Below are positions 9,630 through 19,810 of a stretch of 26,342 bases of DNA, in pieces. This DNA comes from Chara braunii (taxonomy: Eukaryota; Streptophyta; Charophyceae; Charales; Characeae). The DNA lies in contig BFEA01000381.1 of assembly GCA_003427395.1 (NCBI GenBank), positions 962,665-989,006 on the forward strand. Direction: 5' to 3'. How positions within the stretch are numbered: position 1 is the stretch's first letter; the number at the start of each line of letters is the position of its first letter. A program made the position numbers and the translations under genes. The notes beneath the pieces are model-generated. The model was given only the letters and a program-made list of their open reading frames with translations, was not told the origin of the DNA and did no database searches.

Positions 9630-10955
9630 ATGGTCATTTGGAAAAGCGCAAAACTGAACAAATCGGGTTCGTGGCTGACGGTTCCCCATCCCTTCCGGGG
9701 ATACGATTGGATCCGATCTGCTCACGAGGAACATGCGGCTCATTTTGCGATACGTGTTACGGAGGCAACTGTAAACCAGAACCGATGGTTCTGGTCCGAT
9801 GTACGAGATGATGTCAAATACATTGTCGCTAACTGTCTGGTCTGTGCCGCTGATCCCGCCCCAATACGGGGACCAAACACGATCGTGCCAACGAAAGTAG
9901 AGCGTCCTTTTCAGCGAGTCAGTATGGACATGATCGATATTAACGTACCACCTGGCCCAAACCGCTGTGAATATTCCATCCTGTTAGTTTTAATTGACCA
10001 TTTTTCCAAATACATCGAAGTCTATCCTTGTAAGACCCGAAAGGGCGCCGAAATAGCCACATACATCGAACGATTCCTCTATACCCATCTAGATACAAAA
10101 GAAATTCTAACTGACAATGGGTTGGAATTCAAAGGTGAGGTAGAGGAACTACTTGCGCGAAGGGGCGTTATGCTCTGACATACGGCACCCCACGTGTGCC
10201 AGTCAAACGGGTTGGCTGAGAATGCCAACCGTATGATTAAAACCGCCCTTCGCAGGAACTTAGCGGCACACGACACACGTCCGTGGCTCGAGATCGTATA
10301 AAAGATCGTCGGCATCCACTGGGCCACCCCTCACGAGTCTATGGGGTTCACCCCCTTTCAGCTTCGAACTAATAGCCTCCCCTGTGTCGATTACCGGGGC
10401 AACCCGGAAATTGCCGAAGCAGGGGGTAGAGACACGCGTGCGGTCCTCAAGGCCAAGGCCAAAAGGTACTCCGATTTGATGGAACAGGCCGTTCCAAAGC
10501 TAGCCTGAAAAAGACAAAGGATGACCGAGCTGGCACACGGTAGACAAGTCCATAGCTACGAGGACCGGAACGGAAATGCGAGGCCCCAGTACCAGTATAA
10601 ATTGGGGGACCTAGTGCAGGTGCGTAAATATGCACGCGACCGGAAACTCGCTCCCAAGTTCTCTGGCTTTTTTTGCATTGTCGAACTCGGGCCCAACGGC
10701 GCTAACACGGTGCGCATCGCGCCTGAGGCTAGCACCAGCCATAGCTCCGTCCTCATCGTCAGACATACCTCCTACCTCCGTCTCCTTTATCCTTCCGATT
10801 TTTCTCCCTCTTCTTCCTCGGAAAACAAAGAAAACGACGACGACGAGAAGACATCGGAGGAGGGAAGCTATAGTGAACATAGCGAGGGCGAGCTGAGCGA
10901 GGAGGAAGAGGCAGAAGAAGGAACCAGGTCCGAGTGGGAAGCCCCGCCGGAGTAA
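9630..10955 (+). pseudogene. Gypsy integrase with GPY/F-like C-terminal domain
   Basis: DNA strand-transfer domain of the retrotransposon. The HHCC zinc finger is visible: His codons near 9723-9743 and CLVC at 9834-9845. The catalytic triad is traceable: Asp in VSMDMID (9927), Asp in ILTDNG (10113) and Glu in GLAENANRM (10218, 35 codons on). Stops break the frame at 10176 (TGA), 10299 (TAA) and 10506 (TGA), but the frame itself is unchanged from 9630 to 10955. After the last stop, YKLGDLVQVRKY...LAPKFSGFFCIVEL matches the GPY/F-type module that follows the catalytic core in many gypsy integrases. An acidic Ser/Glu/Asp tail ends at TAA 10953-10955. All DDE residues survive, yet three internal stops make it inactive. 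Confidence 0.9.
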
Positions 10956-11735
10956 GCGACGCGTACGGGAACGGCGGGGGAAAATCCGGAAGCGGCGCGA
11001 AAGCGCGAAGAGATTGCCTCCGCAAAGCGCCAGCTGGAGTTCGCTAGCAAGGCTAGCCTGCGCATCGGTAGCGATCCGACCAGGGATCAAGAGCCGCCGA
11101 GGCCCGAAGATGGCGACCCTGCAGCCGCCACCTCAAGTAACGCGCTACGTAAACGGCGCCGATCCACCTCCTCCTCCAGCCCCACCCGTCCCCCAGTTCG
11201 CCCACGTACCAATGCGCGTGATAGGCCTTCGACCTCGGACGCTGCCCCGTTGAGCCCTTGATTTTCTCACCCTCGAGCAGATCCGTACCCCTGTCACCTT
11301 CCCTTCCCATCCTTTCCATCCCCATCTCTTCCGCGACTTCTACTCTACCCGCCTACTCGCCACCGTCCACCCCCACGCCTCCCTCTAATCCGCTGCCCCC
11401 ACATTCTGATGGCATCTCCTGCTGTTCAGCGCTGCATGGGAGCGAAGCAACGTGATAGAAGTTTACTGCGTCGCCACGGGAACGATCCCCGCTTGCCGCC
11501 ACTTTGAGATCTTCCGAGCGGCGCTCTTCCGCACCCTCTCCTTCTTCTATCACGACTAAATCGCCTCCCTCCCCCGCAGTGGCGATCATTTCCCCCGCTT
11601 CCACCGGATCATCCGATATGAGGAGCTCCCAGTGACGATGGAAGGGATGAATCCGTTCCTACCCCCACTCCTCCCCGTCATCCCCGCGAGATCCCCGGCA
11701 TGTACCGTCTCTACTGGCCTATTCCAGCTAGGCGG
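10956..11735 (+). pseudogene. C-terminal extension of pol / possible extra 3' ORF
   Basis: Coding signal continues past the TAA at 10953 in the same frame: an Ala/Glu/Arg-rich helical stretch (ARKREEIASAKRQLEFASKA), then Arg/Ser/Pro-rich sequence ending at TGA 11259-11261. From 11260 the +1 frame reads DFLTLEQIRTPVTFPSHPFH, then FRDFYSTRLLATVHPHAS, then YCVATGTIPACRHFEIFRAA and FPRFHRIIRYEELP, broken by stops at 11386, 11407 and 11557. A later stretch in another frame gives PGMYRLYWPIPARR before TAG. I recognise no domain. It may be a lineage-specific tail of the polyprotein or a separate ORF. The boundaries are approximate. Confidence 0.45.
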
Positions 11736-12854
11736 TAGATCCCATTCACTTGAACCCCTCCCCTTTTTTTCTCCCTTCATTGGCACGAATCAGTAAGGTT
11801 CGCGAAGATCACGCCATCAACGATGACGTCACTACGTGCTGATTCGACATACGGCAACGAGCAAGGGTGCAGAGCACACGGAGATCAGGTGGACGATGAT
11901 GGCGTCACCTGGACGATCTCCACGAGGCAGAGGGTTGCATATGACAGGGCTACAGAGATCTTGCCACGGATGTTGTCGCCATCTCATCTGCGGCCCAGTT
12001 ATCGTTCCTTGTACTTCTTTATGCTCTGTTGATACGTTTGGTTCCTCATGCATCACTCTGTTCTCCCCTCTTCTTTTTCGCCATGACATGCAATCAGGAG
12101 ATCGCATAATTTTGGAACCCCCTACGCGTCACATATGTAACGATCCACTTCACGACCCCATGCCATCCTTCGTACCCTTTCTTTCGCTTGTATCATACCA
12201 ACCCCAGGAAAACCCCGTTTTGATTTCTTGTTTTCGGGTGCCGCATTTTCCTTTTGAGAGTTTTTTCGACTCATGAGTTCCGTTTTTCTTTTTGCAAAGT
12301 CGGGAAATACATGGGAATTTACATGCGCCTTAGCGAGCGCACTAGTAATTGGGCTCGGCAGTTGGGAATTCCGGGATAAGCGGAACTTCGACGTGTCCTT
12401 TTTGGGTGTGTGAATGTTCTTGGGCGCGTCGGGGAAAACTCTCGGAATTTTGCGTGAATACGAATAGGCATAGGATTTACTTTTCCCGCGTTGCTTTTTC
12501 GCGCGCTGATATGGTGATTTCAATTTTGAATTAGGATAGAAGCAAGTTGTAACTGTTTTGGTGCCTTTTTCTTTTTTTTTGTTGACAGCGCTGTGCATGC
12601 AAAAGCTTCCTCCTCTTTGCCCCCGCATCGCTCCCTCCCGCGCCTCCCTTCCCTTCTCCCTAATTTTTCTCTCTCCCCGTAACTGNTTTTCCTTCTCCCT
12701 CTCTCTCTCTCCCGCCTTGCTTTCNCGCGGCCCTTTCCCTTTCTTGATCATNNGAATCTTGGACCCGTCTTGCACCACCTCTCGCGCCTTTTCTCTTCTC
12801 ACCCTCTAAGTCTCGCGTACGACGCCCGGTCGATCCCCCAATAACTCCCGCTCG
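11736..12854. other. Noncoding region 3' of gypsy pol
   Basis: No gene is recognised. Open frames on the minus strand near 12122-12802 are Lys/Arg/Glu-rich and mirror pyrimidine-rich plus-strand sequence, so they look like composition artefacts. By position this could include the 3' LTR of the gypsy element, but with no second LTR to compare I cannot set ends. Ambiguous bases begin at about 12686. Confidence 0.4.
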
Positions 12855-12909
12855 CCAATCAGGTGCGCCGATCGATAGGACCTTCCTATCGCGCGACGAA
12901 TCTGATTGG
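12855..12909 (+). promoter_or_regulatory. Nested symmetric inverted repeat with inverted CCAAT boxes
   Basis: CCAATCAG (12855-12862) pairs with CTGATTGG (12902-12909). Inside, CGATAGGA (12873-12880) pairs with TCCTATCG (12884-12891) around the loop CCT. The two gaps between outer and inner arms are both 10 bases, so the whole 55-base block is symmetric about 12882. It lies about 130 bases upstream of a TATA box. CCAAT motifs in both orientations suggest a promoter element binding NF-Y-type factors (inference). Confidence 0.55.
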
Positions 12910-13041
12910 TTNAACCTTGAGNTCCGAGGGATCAGCATGGCGTTCNTAGAGCACTCTTCTCAAAGTCTTCTCCTCCTGCTTCTCCTCTTACAACTCAACT
13001 TTCGTGTNGCCTTCTCCCCCTTCTATCTCCCCTGTCGCAAC

Positions 13042-13048
13042 TATAAAA
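13042..13048 (+). promoter_or_regulatory. TATA box (TATAAAA)
   Basis: TATAAAA stands in a GC-rich context after pyrimidine-rich sequence, downstream of the CCAAT palindrome. Transcription would be expected to begin about 30 bases later, near 13075. It could belong to an LTR promoter or to an unseen transcript; no ORF follows closely. Confidence 0.5.
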
Positions 13049-13460
13049 CCCGCAAGCGCGTCCGCAAATCTCTCTTATGTTCTCGACTCCTAAGCCAGCT
13101 TCCGGTAAGCAGTGGCTAGGTAGGGTAGATTGATGCGAGTCGGAAAGTCCTGTCGGGCTGACGATAGGCTGGCCGGTTGNGCGCTTGATCGCCACGACGG
13201 ACTGTGGGATCCGGGCGAACCGTGTCGAGNTTACTACAAGCNGGGTGACGATCGCAGTGGTAAGAGTTAGCACGTGANGGCTGGGATCGTCGGTACGGGT
13301 ATGAGGTTCGATGACTGGCGTTGAGAGANTGATTGGCCCGGNGCCATAGTGNAATTAACGGTGAATGCGCCTTTGTTGTGGATTGTTATCTTTGGCGTGA
13401 GTGTACGGCGGTGACGCCGAACTTTTCTCTTTCTAGATCTTGTCATCTTCTATTTTAGAC

Positions 13461-13462
13461 TT

Positions 13463-13521
<59 letters not shown>
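13461..13521. repeat. CT dinucleotide repeat
   Basis: About 60 bases of CT with one TTTC interruption, roughly 390 bases downstream of the candidate start site. Minus-strand Arg/Glu repeats across it are artefacts. Confidence 0.95.
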
Positions 13522-13525
<4 letters not shown>

Positions 13526-14323
13526 GAATGCTTATGCGTCTGAATGATTGTCCCTCTCTTGAGTAGGAATGAGTTGGCATCCTGCTTCTGTGTGAAAAAA
13601 TTCTTCCGGAACTCTTCCATTAGTTTGCTGGGTGATCTTCCTACACAAGGACCCCTTCTACTTGTCTTGTGAACAATGGATGCGTGTGTATTGTGCAATG
13701 CGATCCATCTTTTCCTGTGCATGTCTCATTTTCGCACCTTCCACAGTGAATGCATGTATAGAGATGCGTGACTTTTTCGATTTGATTAGACGAGTGTCGT
13801 CGAGATTTTGTTCGAGAATGCAAGAGTGTTTAGATCTGTAGTTCTGTCTGTACTGCACATGCCATCTGCCTTATGCTACACGACATCAGCAGCCGAGCCA
13901 CGAGGCGGCCTCGAAAAACAAGGCGCCGAGGACTAACGTTGTGTTGAACTGATCGGTCCCTTAGTCATCTACATGATCAGGCTAATTTGTGTTTGCTTTC
14001 TCTCTATGTCTTGTGTCAAAAAGATTGATTGGGGAACGCGCGAATCATTTTTAATGATGTCTTGGTATATTTTGTGATTGATTGACATGTGGACTGATAA
14101 GTACCCTCCGATTGGGCGCCAGCCTCCCGTATCTCCCATCCCGACGTGACCTTTTCCCTACAGTGAGGAAAGGACACGTGTATATGACTGGGACGTACGA
14201 GAAGCCGTTGCACAAATCGGCGGGCAGTATTATTCCCTCCAGCCAACCGCTGTTCTGGGCTCGTAGAAGCCGGTTTCGTTATTATCGATACGCACTTCCC
14301 ACCTTACTCGGTATTGTTGCCAT
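13522..14323. other. Spacer between promoter-like block and LINE 3' end
   Basis: No convincing coding frame or RNA gene. The minus-strand LINE reading frame ends at 14324, so the LINE's 3' untranslated end and its junction with host sequence should lie within this stretch. I see no poly(A)/poly(T) tail marking it. Confidence 0.4.
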
Positions 14324-15956
14324 TTAACGAGTTAATCGGGCTGTAGCCCGGTGGGAGGCACGACAATACTTTTTGGATTGAATTTGGATCTTTCCCTCTT
14401 CCCACCTTGCCCGCGCGAGCATTCCGCGACGTGCGAAAATGATCGACTTGCTCCATCGGACCAACACGGGGGATTTCAGTTCCTTCTGTGTCCCCACACT
14501 CAATTTCCAAAAATCCTTGGCACACCCCATCTTGCTGTTTTTCTGGGCCTCTTTTCCGCACAGCTAACACTCCGAACGGAAGACAACACAGGGCGTGAGG
14601 TTGCGCGTCAGAGGTACTCCCAGGAGCGCCCAGAGCTTGTTCCAGTCAAAAATGTTGTCTCCCATTAGTCTGTTCCAGTGACTTATGGCCCAATTCCAAA
14701 TCCTTGCAGCCCCCGGCAGTCCCACCAAAGGTGGATTGTCGTTCAAATGCCCATTGGCATCTTTTGCATGTCAAATCGATTTCCAGACCATGTTCAGCTA
14801 GCCAGACTGCTGAAGGTGGTGCTGCCATCGATGTTAACCACAAAACGGCCGCCTGTCTTTGACAACTGATCATCTTGAGTTGTTTCCAACATCTTGTTAA
14901 TGCTGTATCAACTTCTGTTACTTCCACGTCGAGCAGCCTGGCCCATCTCTGTATAGCCGCCAATCTTGGATGTTTGAGTGGAGCCAGAGTATTATATCCT
15001 AGTTGTTGTGTGTAGTCTCGGAGTAGTATGTTCTGACTNCCTCTCCCTTTGGCTCTCCATTCCCACATCTTAGGATNGATTTTCAGTTGTTGGATTGGTT
15101 TCCCTTTTGCGAATAGTATACAGTCTAAGTGCCCATTTAAATCGACATGCTCTAGCACCCNAACTTGGGTCAAGCTTGAGCCCAAGTTGGGTTGGGGAAA
15201 TAGATCATCAACAGTAAGACTGGACACGACTTTTGTGTTCCAACATTGGAAGTTGCGTTTCCCGTCCGGTATGATGGACAACGGTTTCCAAATCCTCCNC
15301 GGATTCTTGGGTTGTTCTGAGTACCAGGNGCCAGGTGGTTCTTGTTTTTCGGTTGTTAACAGTTNCTTTCAATTGTCTGGGATGGCNTCGATGACATCGT
15401 TTCGTCTCTCCTATAGATACCAGACTGTTCCCAGTTTGTCTCTTAGGATGGGTAGAGAGCACCATGTACCCAGTAACTCATCCCAAATATCAGCGATTCC
15501 AATTACCCATTTTTCTATCCATGATCAACAAAGACTTGCCGGTGCTGAGTCAACCTTAATTCTGTCCCAAGATTCTAGTGTAATCCTAGGATTTTCGAAG
15601 ATAGGTTGAGACAGAACCTCCACCCTGGTTACAGGGTCGGTCCATTCCTCTGGTCTAAAACGACGCTAAGCTTTTAAAATCGCATTCCTGAAGGGGGATT
15701 TTAACTATCTGTGTTGATAAGAGTGCAATAAGAGACAGGTCCAGACGTCCGTTGGTCTGATCAGGTTCCATTCTTGCGTTAGGATATGCTCAGCTAGCAA
15801 TACACAGTGTTGTGCTTCCGAGTCCGTCATTGCTTTGACGATCCATTTTATTAACATCGCATCGTTTTGTCTGACAGGGTCTTTTATACCTTGTCCACCT
15901 TCCTCTCTGGGTTGGCATAACATTTTCCATGCCACCTTAGATATGAAACCTTCGTG
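14324..15956 (-). pseudogene. LINE ORF2 C-terminal part with Cys-rich finger
   Basis: Downstream of RT, frames carry AWKMLCQPREEGGQGIKDPV (near 15930), a conserved type of block after LINE RTs. Next comes sequence around LGYNTLAPLKHPRLAAIQRW, ending in LTCKRCQWAFE (near 14760) and, after a shift, GAARIWNWAISHW. The order CxxC, aromatic-Glu, then ARxIWN resembles the zf-RVT region at the end of plant LINE ORF2 (family knowledge). The frame then runs through KMGCAKDFWKLSVGTQKELK to TAA at 14326-14324. Several stops and frameshifts split it, and some calls are blurred by N bases. Confidence 0.65.
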
Positions 15957-17182
15957 TTATTCGGCGTAAGGTTTCCATAAAAAAATTGTCGCTTTCCTAC
16001 AAATCACTGAATAGAGGTGTTTGTCGAAAGACCGGACTGTTCCTACAAACCAGAGGAGAGCAAATAAGACTCCATTAACTACCATTGCTCTTCCGAATAG
16101 GGAAAGGTGAGGAGCTTTCCCCCACGTCACAAGCATATGCAAGGCTTTTTGGAGCAAAATTTCATCCTGACCGTCTGAACAGTCTTGTAGTGCAATTTGA
16201 ATTCTCACGAACCTTTCTGACTGACCATGTTCTAATCGCTTCATGCCCCATTCGGCTGTTGGTTGAAAGTCCTCATGGAGGATCAAAATAGATTTGTGCC
16301 ATTTGATCGAAGCCTTTGACAATATGCAGTATTCGCCCAAGCACTCCTTCAATGCATTCAGTGACTGTGTGTTATTCTCTACTGCAGCAAAAAGGTCATC
16401 TGCCAAGGCCTTAACCTTGTATTCAGTGTGTCCAGTCGGCATGCCTCTAATGGTTGGATTTGCTCTGATGTTATTCAGCAGNCCCTCTATTTGCAGGGAA
16501 ACTGGAGGGGGGCAAGGGGGCACCCTTGTCTGAGAGATCTGCTGAGAGCGAATTCTTGTGATACTCTGTCGTTCACANTGACCGATGCNGAAGAAGCTGT
16601 GTACAAAGTTTTTGTCCAGCGATGGAAACTTTCATCAAATCCCATCCATCTGAGTGTTGCTAAAACATACGACCAGTTTACTCTATCGTATGTTTTTTCC
16701 ATNTCGAGTAATAGGACTGAGATATTCAAGTGTTCATTTTGAACAACCTTTAGTGACTCTATTGTCGTCACTATGTTGTTAAAGATNGAGCGGACCCTGA
16801 CAAAGNTTGNTTGGTNTGAGACAACCAGATCTGGAAGATTCACNCCTAGTCGTCTGGCCAACAACTTGGCCAGTAGTTTATAGGACACGTTGAGGATGGA
16901 TATTGGGCGCCAATTTCTAATCTGCGGTCTATCACCTTTATTAAACACTAAGGAAATCACCCNTTTACACATTGAGGNAGATAATCGTCCACCCGTCATC
17001 TGCGGTCTATCACCTTTATTAAACAGNAAGGAAATCACCCCTTTACACATTGAGGTAGATAATCGTCCACCCGTNAGGACTCCATTGTAAATTTCCACCA
17101 CGCTTTCACCCANCTCGCCCCAAATCGTTAAGTATACTTCAACAAGGAGCCTCTCTTCCCCAGGGGCCTTCCCCTTGGCCAT
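15957..17182 (-). pseudogene. LINE reverse transcriptase
   Basis: Copies element RNA at the target site. Motifs in order on the minus strand: NWRPISILNVSYKLLAKLLA (near 16910), the palm motif MEKTYDRVNWSYV with its key Asp hidden by an N base or lost, LRQGCPLAP (near 16520), and ALADDLFA with the catalytic Asp pair at 16400-16395. A frameshift near 16505-16525 separates the QGCPLAP part from the ADD part. A 78-base in-frame tandem duplication just before NWRPIS doubles the GGRLS..MCK..IS..FNKGDRPQ segment. Downstream, SFDKHLYSVICRKATIFLW is a typical thumb-side block. It is inactive because of the frameshift, but identity as a plant-type LINE RT is clear. Confidence 0.85.
16920..17075 (-). 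repeat. 78-bp in-frame tandem duplication inside LINE RT
   Basis: The segments starting at 16920 and 16998 match almost base for base over 78 bases; the few differences include N calls. The unit is 26 codons, so the frame is preserved and the GDRPQ segment is repeated. Confidence 0.85.
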
Positions 17183-19581
17183 CGCTTAAAGTGCTTCCAA
17201 GGCGTCTTTCACTGTCACTAGTCGGTTCAGAGCTAGTTTTCTTGTGTTAGATATGCGGACCTTTGTGTTTGCCCAATGACTATTCCCTTCTGATAATGTG
17301 TCTGTCACGTTTCGGCCTTGTGTACGAGAGGTTAGTATGTCTCTATAATATACGACGACATAGTCACATAATTCAATCAACAATTTGGCCTTCGGTGCCT
17401 GATCATCAAAGGGGTGTATCAGTTCTTTCATTGCTACCACAAAGCGTGAGGGGAGTAATCTCAGGAATGACTCTTTCGTCATCCTATCATACACTGCAGT
17501 TCATTTAATTCATAATCTTTCGGACAATGTTTCAGATTTCTTGACTTGGACGTCCTCCCATTCGCTTATTAGGCGAGTTCTTTCCTTACCCCACACTCTC
17601 TGGGAAAATATGGATGTTCTTTTATTCTATTTTTATCATATTCGACTCTTGTCAACATGTGATATTCAATCTTATTTCTCGAACATGCCAAAATTCTATA
17701 ATACACAGACAATAGGTTAGAGAATACTTTAACTCCCGAATCCCACCAACAGTCTAATGAATCAAAGGATGGCTTGGTTTCCTACCAGCTGACCCAGAAC
17801 CACTTCATTCACCCTACTAGTCCGGGGTCTTGTAGATTTTGGGTATTGAAGCGAAAAACTCCTTTCCTTCTCTCCACAGCGGTTTAGGTGTAAGGAGAGT
17901 GTGATCGGCTTATGGTCAGAAAAGGTTTGCAGGGTTTCCTTCACAGAGTCCAAGGTTTTTCATAATGTTGCTGAGATCAAGAAAGAGTCCAGTCTACGAC
18001 GTGTGATCCTGCCATCTGCCCTTTGATTAGAAAACCAGGTGAATCTCTCTTTCTCTTGATGTGTTAGTCTATAGGGCTCAATAAGGTTCATTTCCTGCAT
18101 GATAGAGGTTACAATCAATTGGTCTTTAGGACATTCCCCAACCTGTCTTGTGCCTATCAAATCCAATGAGGTTTTTCAGTCACCAGTGATAATAGTGTAG
18201 TCACCTTCCGGGATGATATACCATAATTCCTAAAAACAATTGGCACGTACATTACCAACAGCTTGTGCATAAATAGTGACAATTACCCATTCTTTGTCAG
18301 CAATGAGGAGCTTGATCCATGCCCATCGTCCCCATATATCCGCGTAAAAATCGATAATCTCCATGTCCAAACGCTTGTGGCTATCGCTTAAAGTGCTTCC
18401 AAGGCGTCTTTCACTGTCACTAGTCGGTCCAAAGCTAGTTTCCCTGTGTTAGATATGCGGACCTCTATGTTTGCCTAATGACTATTCCCTTCTAATAATG
18501 TGTCTGTCACGTTTCGGCCCTGTGTACGAGAGGTTAGTATGTCTCTATAATACAGGACGGCATGATCGCGTAATTCAATCAACTGTTTGGCCTTCGGTGC
18601 CTGATCAACAAAGGGGTGTGTCAATTCTTTCATTGCTAACACAAAGCGTGACGGGAGTAATCTCAGGAATGACTCTTTCGTCATCCTTTCATACACTGCA
18701 ATTCCTTTAATTCATAATCTTCTGGACCATGTTTCGGATTTCCTGACCTTGATGTCCTCCCATTCGCTTATTAGGCGAGTTCTATCCTTACCTCACACTC
18801 TCTGGGAAACTGGATGTTCTTTTATTTTATTTTCAGCATATTCGACTTTTGTCAACATGTGATATTCAATCTTATTTCTCGAACATGCCAAAATTCTAGA
18901 ATACACAGACAATAGGTTAGAGAACACTTTAACTCCCGAATCCCACTAATAGTCTACTGAATCGAAGGATGGCTTGGTTTCCTACCAGCTAACCCAGAAC
19001 CACTTCATCCACCCTACTAGTTCGAGGGCTTGTAGATTCTGGGTATTGAAGCGAAAAATTCCTTTCCCTCTCTCTACACCGGTTTAGATGTAAGGAGAGT
19101 GTGATCGGCTTATGGTTAGAAAAGGGTTGCAGGGTTTCCTTCACAAAATCCAAGGTTTTTCATAATGTTGCTGAGATCAAGAAAGAGTCCAGTCTACGAC
19201 TCGTGATCCCGCCATCTGCCCTTTGATTAGAAAACCAGGTAAATTCATCTTTCTCTTGATGTGTTAGTCTATAGGGCTCAATGAGGTTCATTCCCTCCAT
19301 GACAGAGGTTACAATCAACTTGTCTTTAGGACATTCCCCAACCTGTCTTGTGCCTATCAAATCCAATGAAGTGTTTCAGTGACCAGTGATAATAGTGTAG
19401 TGAACTTCCAGGATGATATACCATAATTCCTAAACAAAATTGGCACGTACATTACCAACAACTTGTGCATAAATAGTGACAATTACCCATTCTTTGTCAG
19501 CAATGAGGAGCTTGATATATGCCCATCGTGCCCATATATCCGCGTAAAAATCGATAATCTCCATGTCCAAACGCCTGTGGC
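17180..19581 (-). repeat. 1.2-kb direct tandem duplication inside LINE ORF2
   Basis: Copy A (17180-18381) and copy B (18382-19581) align along their whole length at roughly 90% by eye, mostly with transitions and a few small indels. Landmarks: ATCGCTTAAAGTGCTTCC at 17181 and 18383; CCATGTCCAAACGC at 18361 and 19561. The 4-base word TGGC stands at both outer edges and at the junction (17176, 18378, 19578), consistent with a microhomology-mediated duplication. The unit covers the middle and end of the endonuclease plus the linker to RT. Confidence 0.9.
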
Positions 19582-19810
19582 ATAAGATCGTTGCGCCTCC
19601 TCTTGATCCCCTTGTCGGGGACCAGATTTGGGGGCCGTCCCACCAACCACCTAACTCNCTAATCTTTTCCTCGTTAAGCTTCGTTTCCTGAAGGCNGGCT
19701 ATTTGAATGGTATTTTCAAATATTAATGTCTTNNGTCTTTTTTTTTCCCTCCTATCCCCAATATCTCCNTGGCCCCTAAGATTCCACGTGGCGATCTTAA
19801 TCTTAGGCAT
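17183..19810 (-). pseudogene. LINE endonuclease (APE type) and linker, partly duplicated
   Basis: Nicks target DNA to prime reverse transcription. The ATG at 19810-19808 begins MPKIKIATWNLRG, the usual APE start (Asn in NLRG), followed by LQETKL with its catalytic Glu at 19687. The middle of the domain (LDMEIIDFYADIW, EWVIVTIYAQ) falls in duplicated copy B. The rest is present twice: LDLIGTRQVGECPKD, RRRLDSFLISATL or its variant, and the SDHKPI motif. Copy A keeps SDHKPI (Asp at 17917-17915) and a TGD; copy B has SNHKPI and TGH, losing both acidic residues. Each copy also has the linker RMTKESFLRLLPSRFV. Stops split every segment. Neither order of copies gives an open frame. Confidence 0.8.

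Larger units (their letters stand above)
8110..11735 (+). mobile_element. Ty3/gypsy LTR retrotransposon remnant (pol only)
   Basis: The order RT, RNase H, integrase, as in Ty3/gypsy pol, is seen in sequence with many stops and shifts. No gag, protease, primer-binding site or matching LTR pair is visible. The 5' side starts abruptly at the TTCAACGGGG block, so the 5' half is missing or replaced. Confidence 0.8.

Noticed and set aside
10294-10302. GTATAAAAG, a TATA-box-like word
   Set aside because: It lies inside the integrase coding frame and is created by the premature TAA; no promoter context.
12122-12802. 226-codon minus-strand frame rich in Lys, Arg and Glu
   Set aside because: Composition mirrors pyrimidine-rich plus-strand sequence; no motif, uncertain bases inside, and no family recognised.
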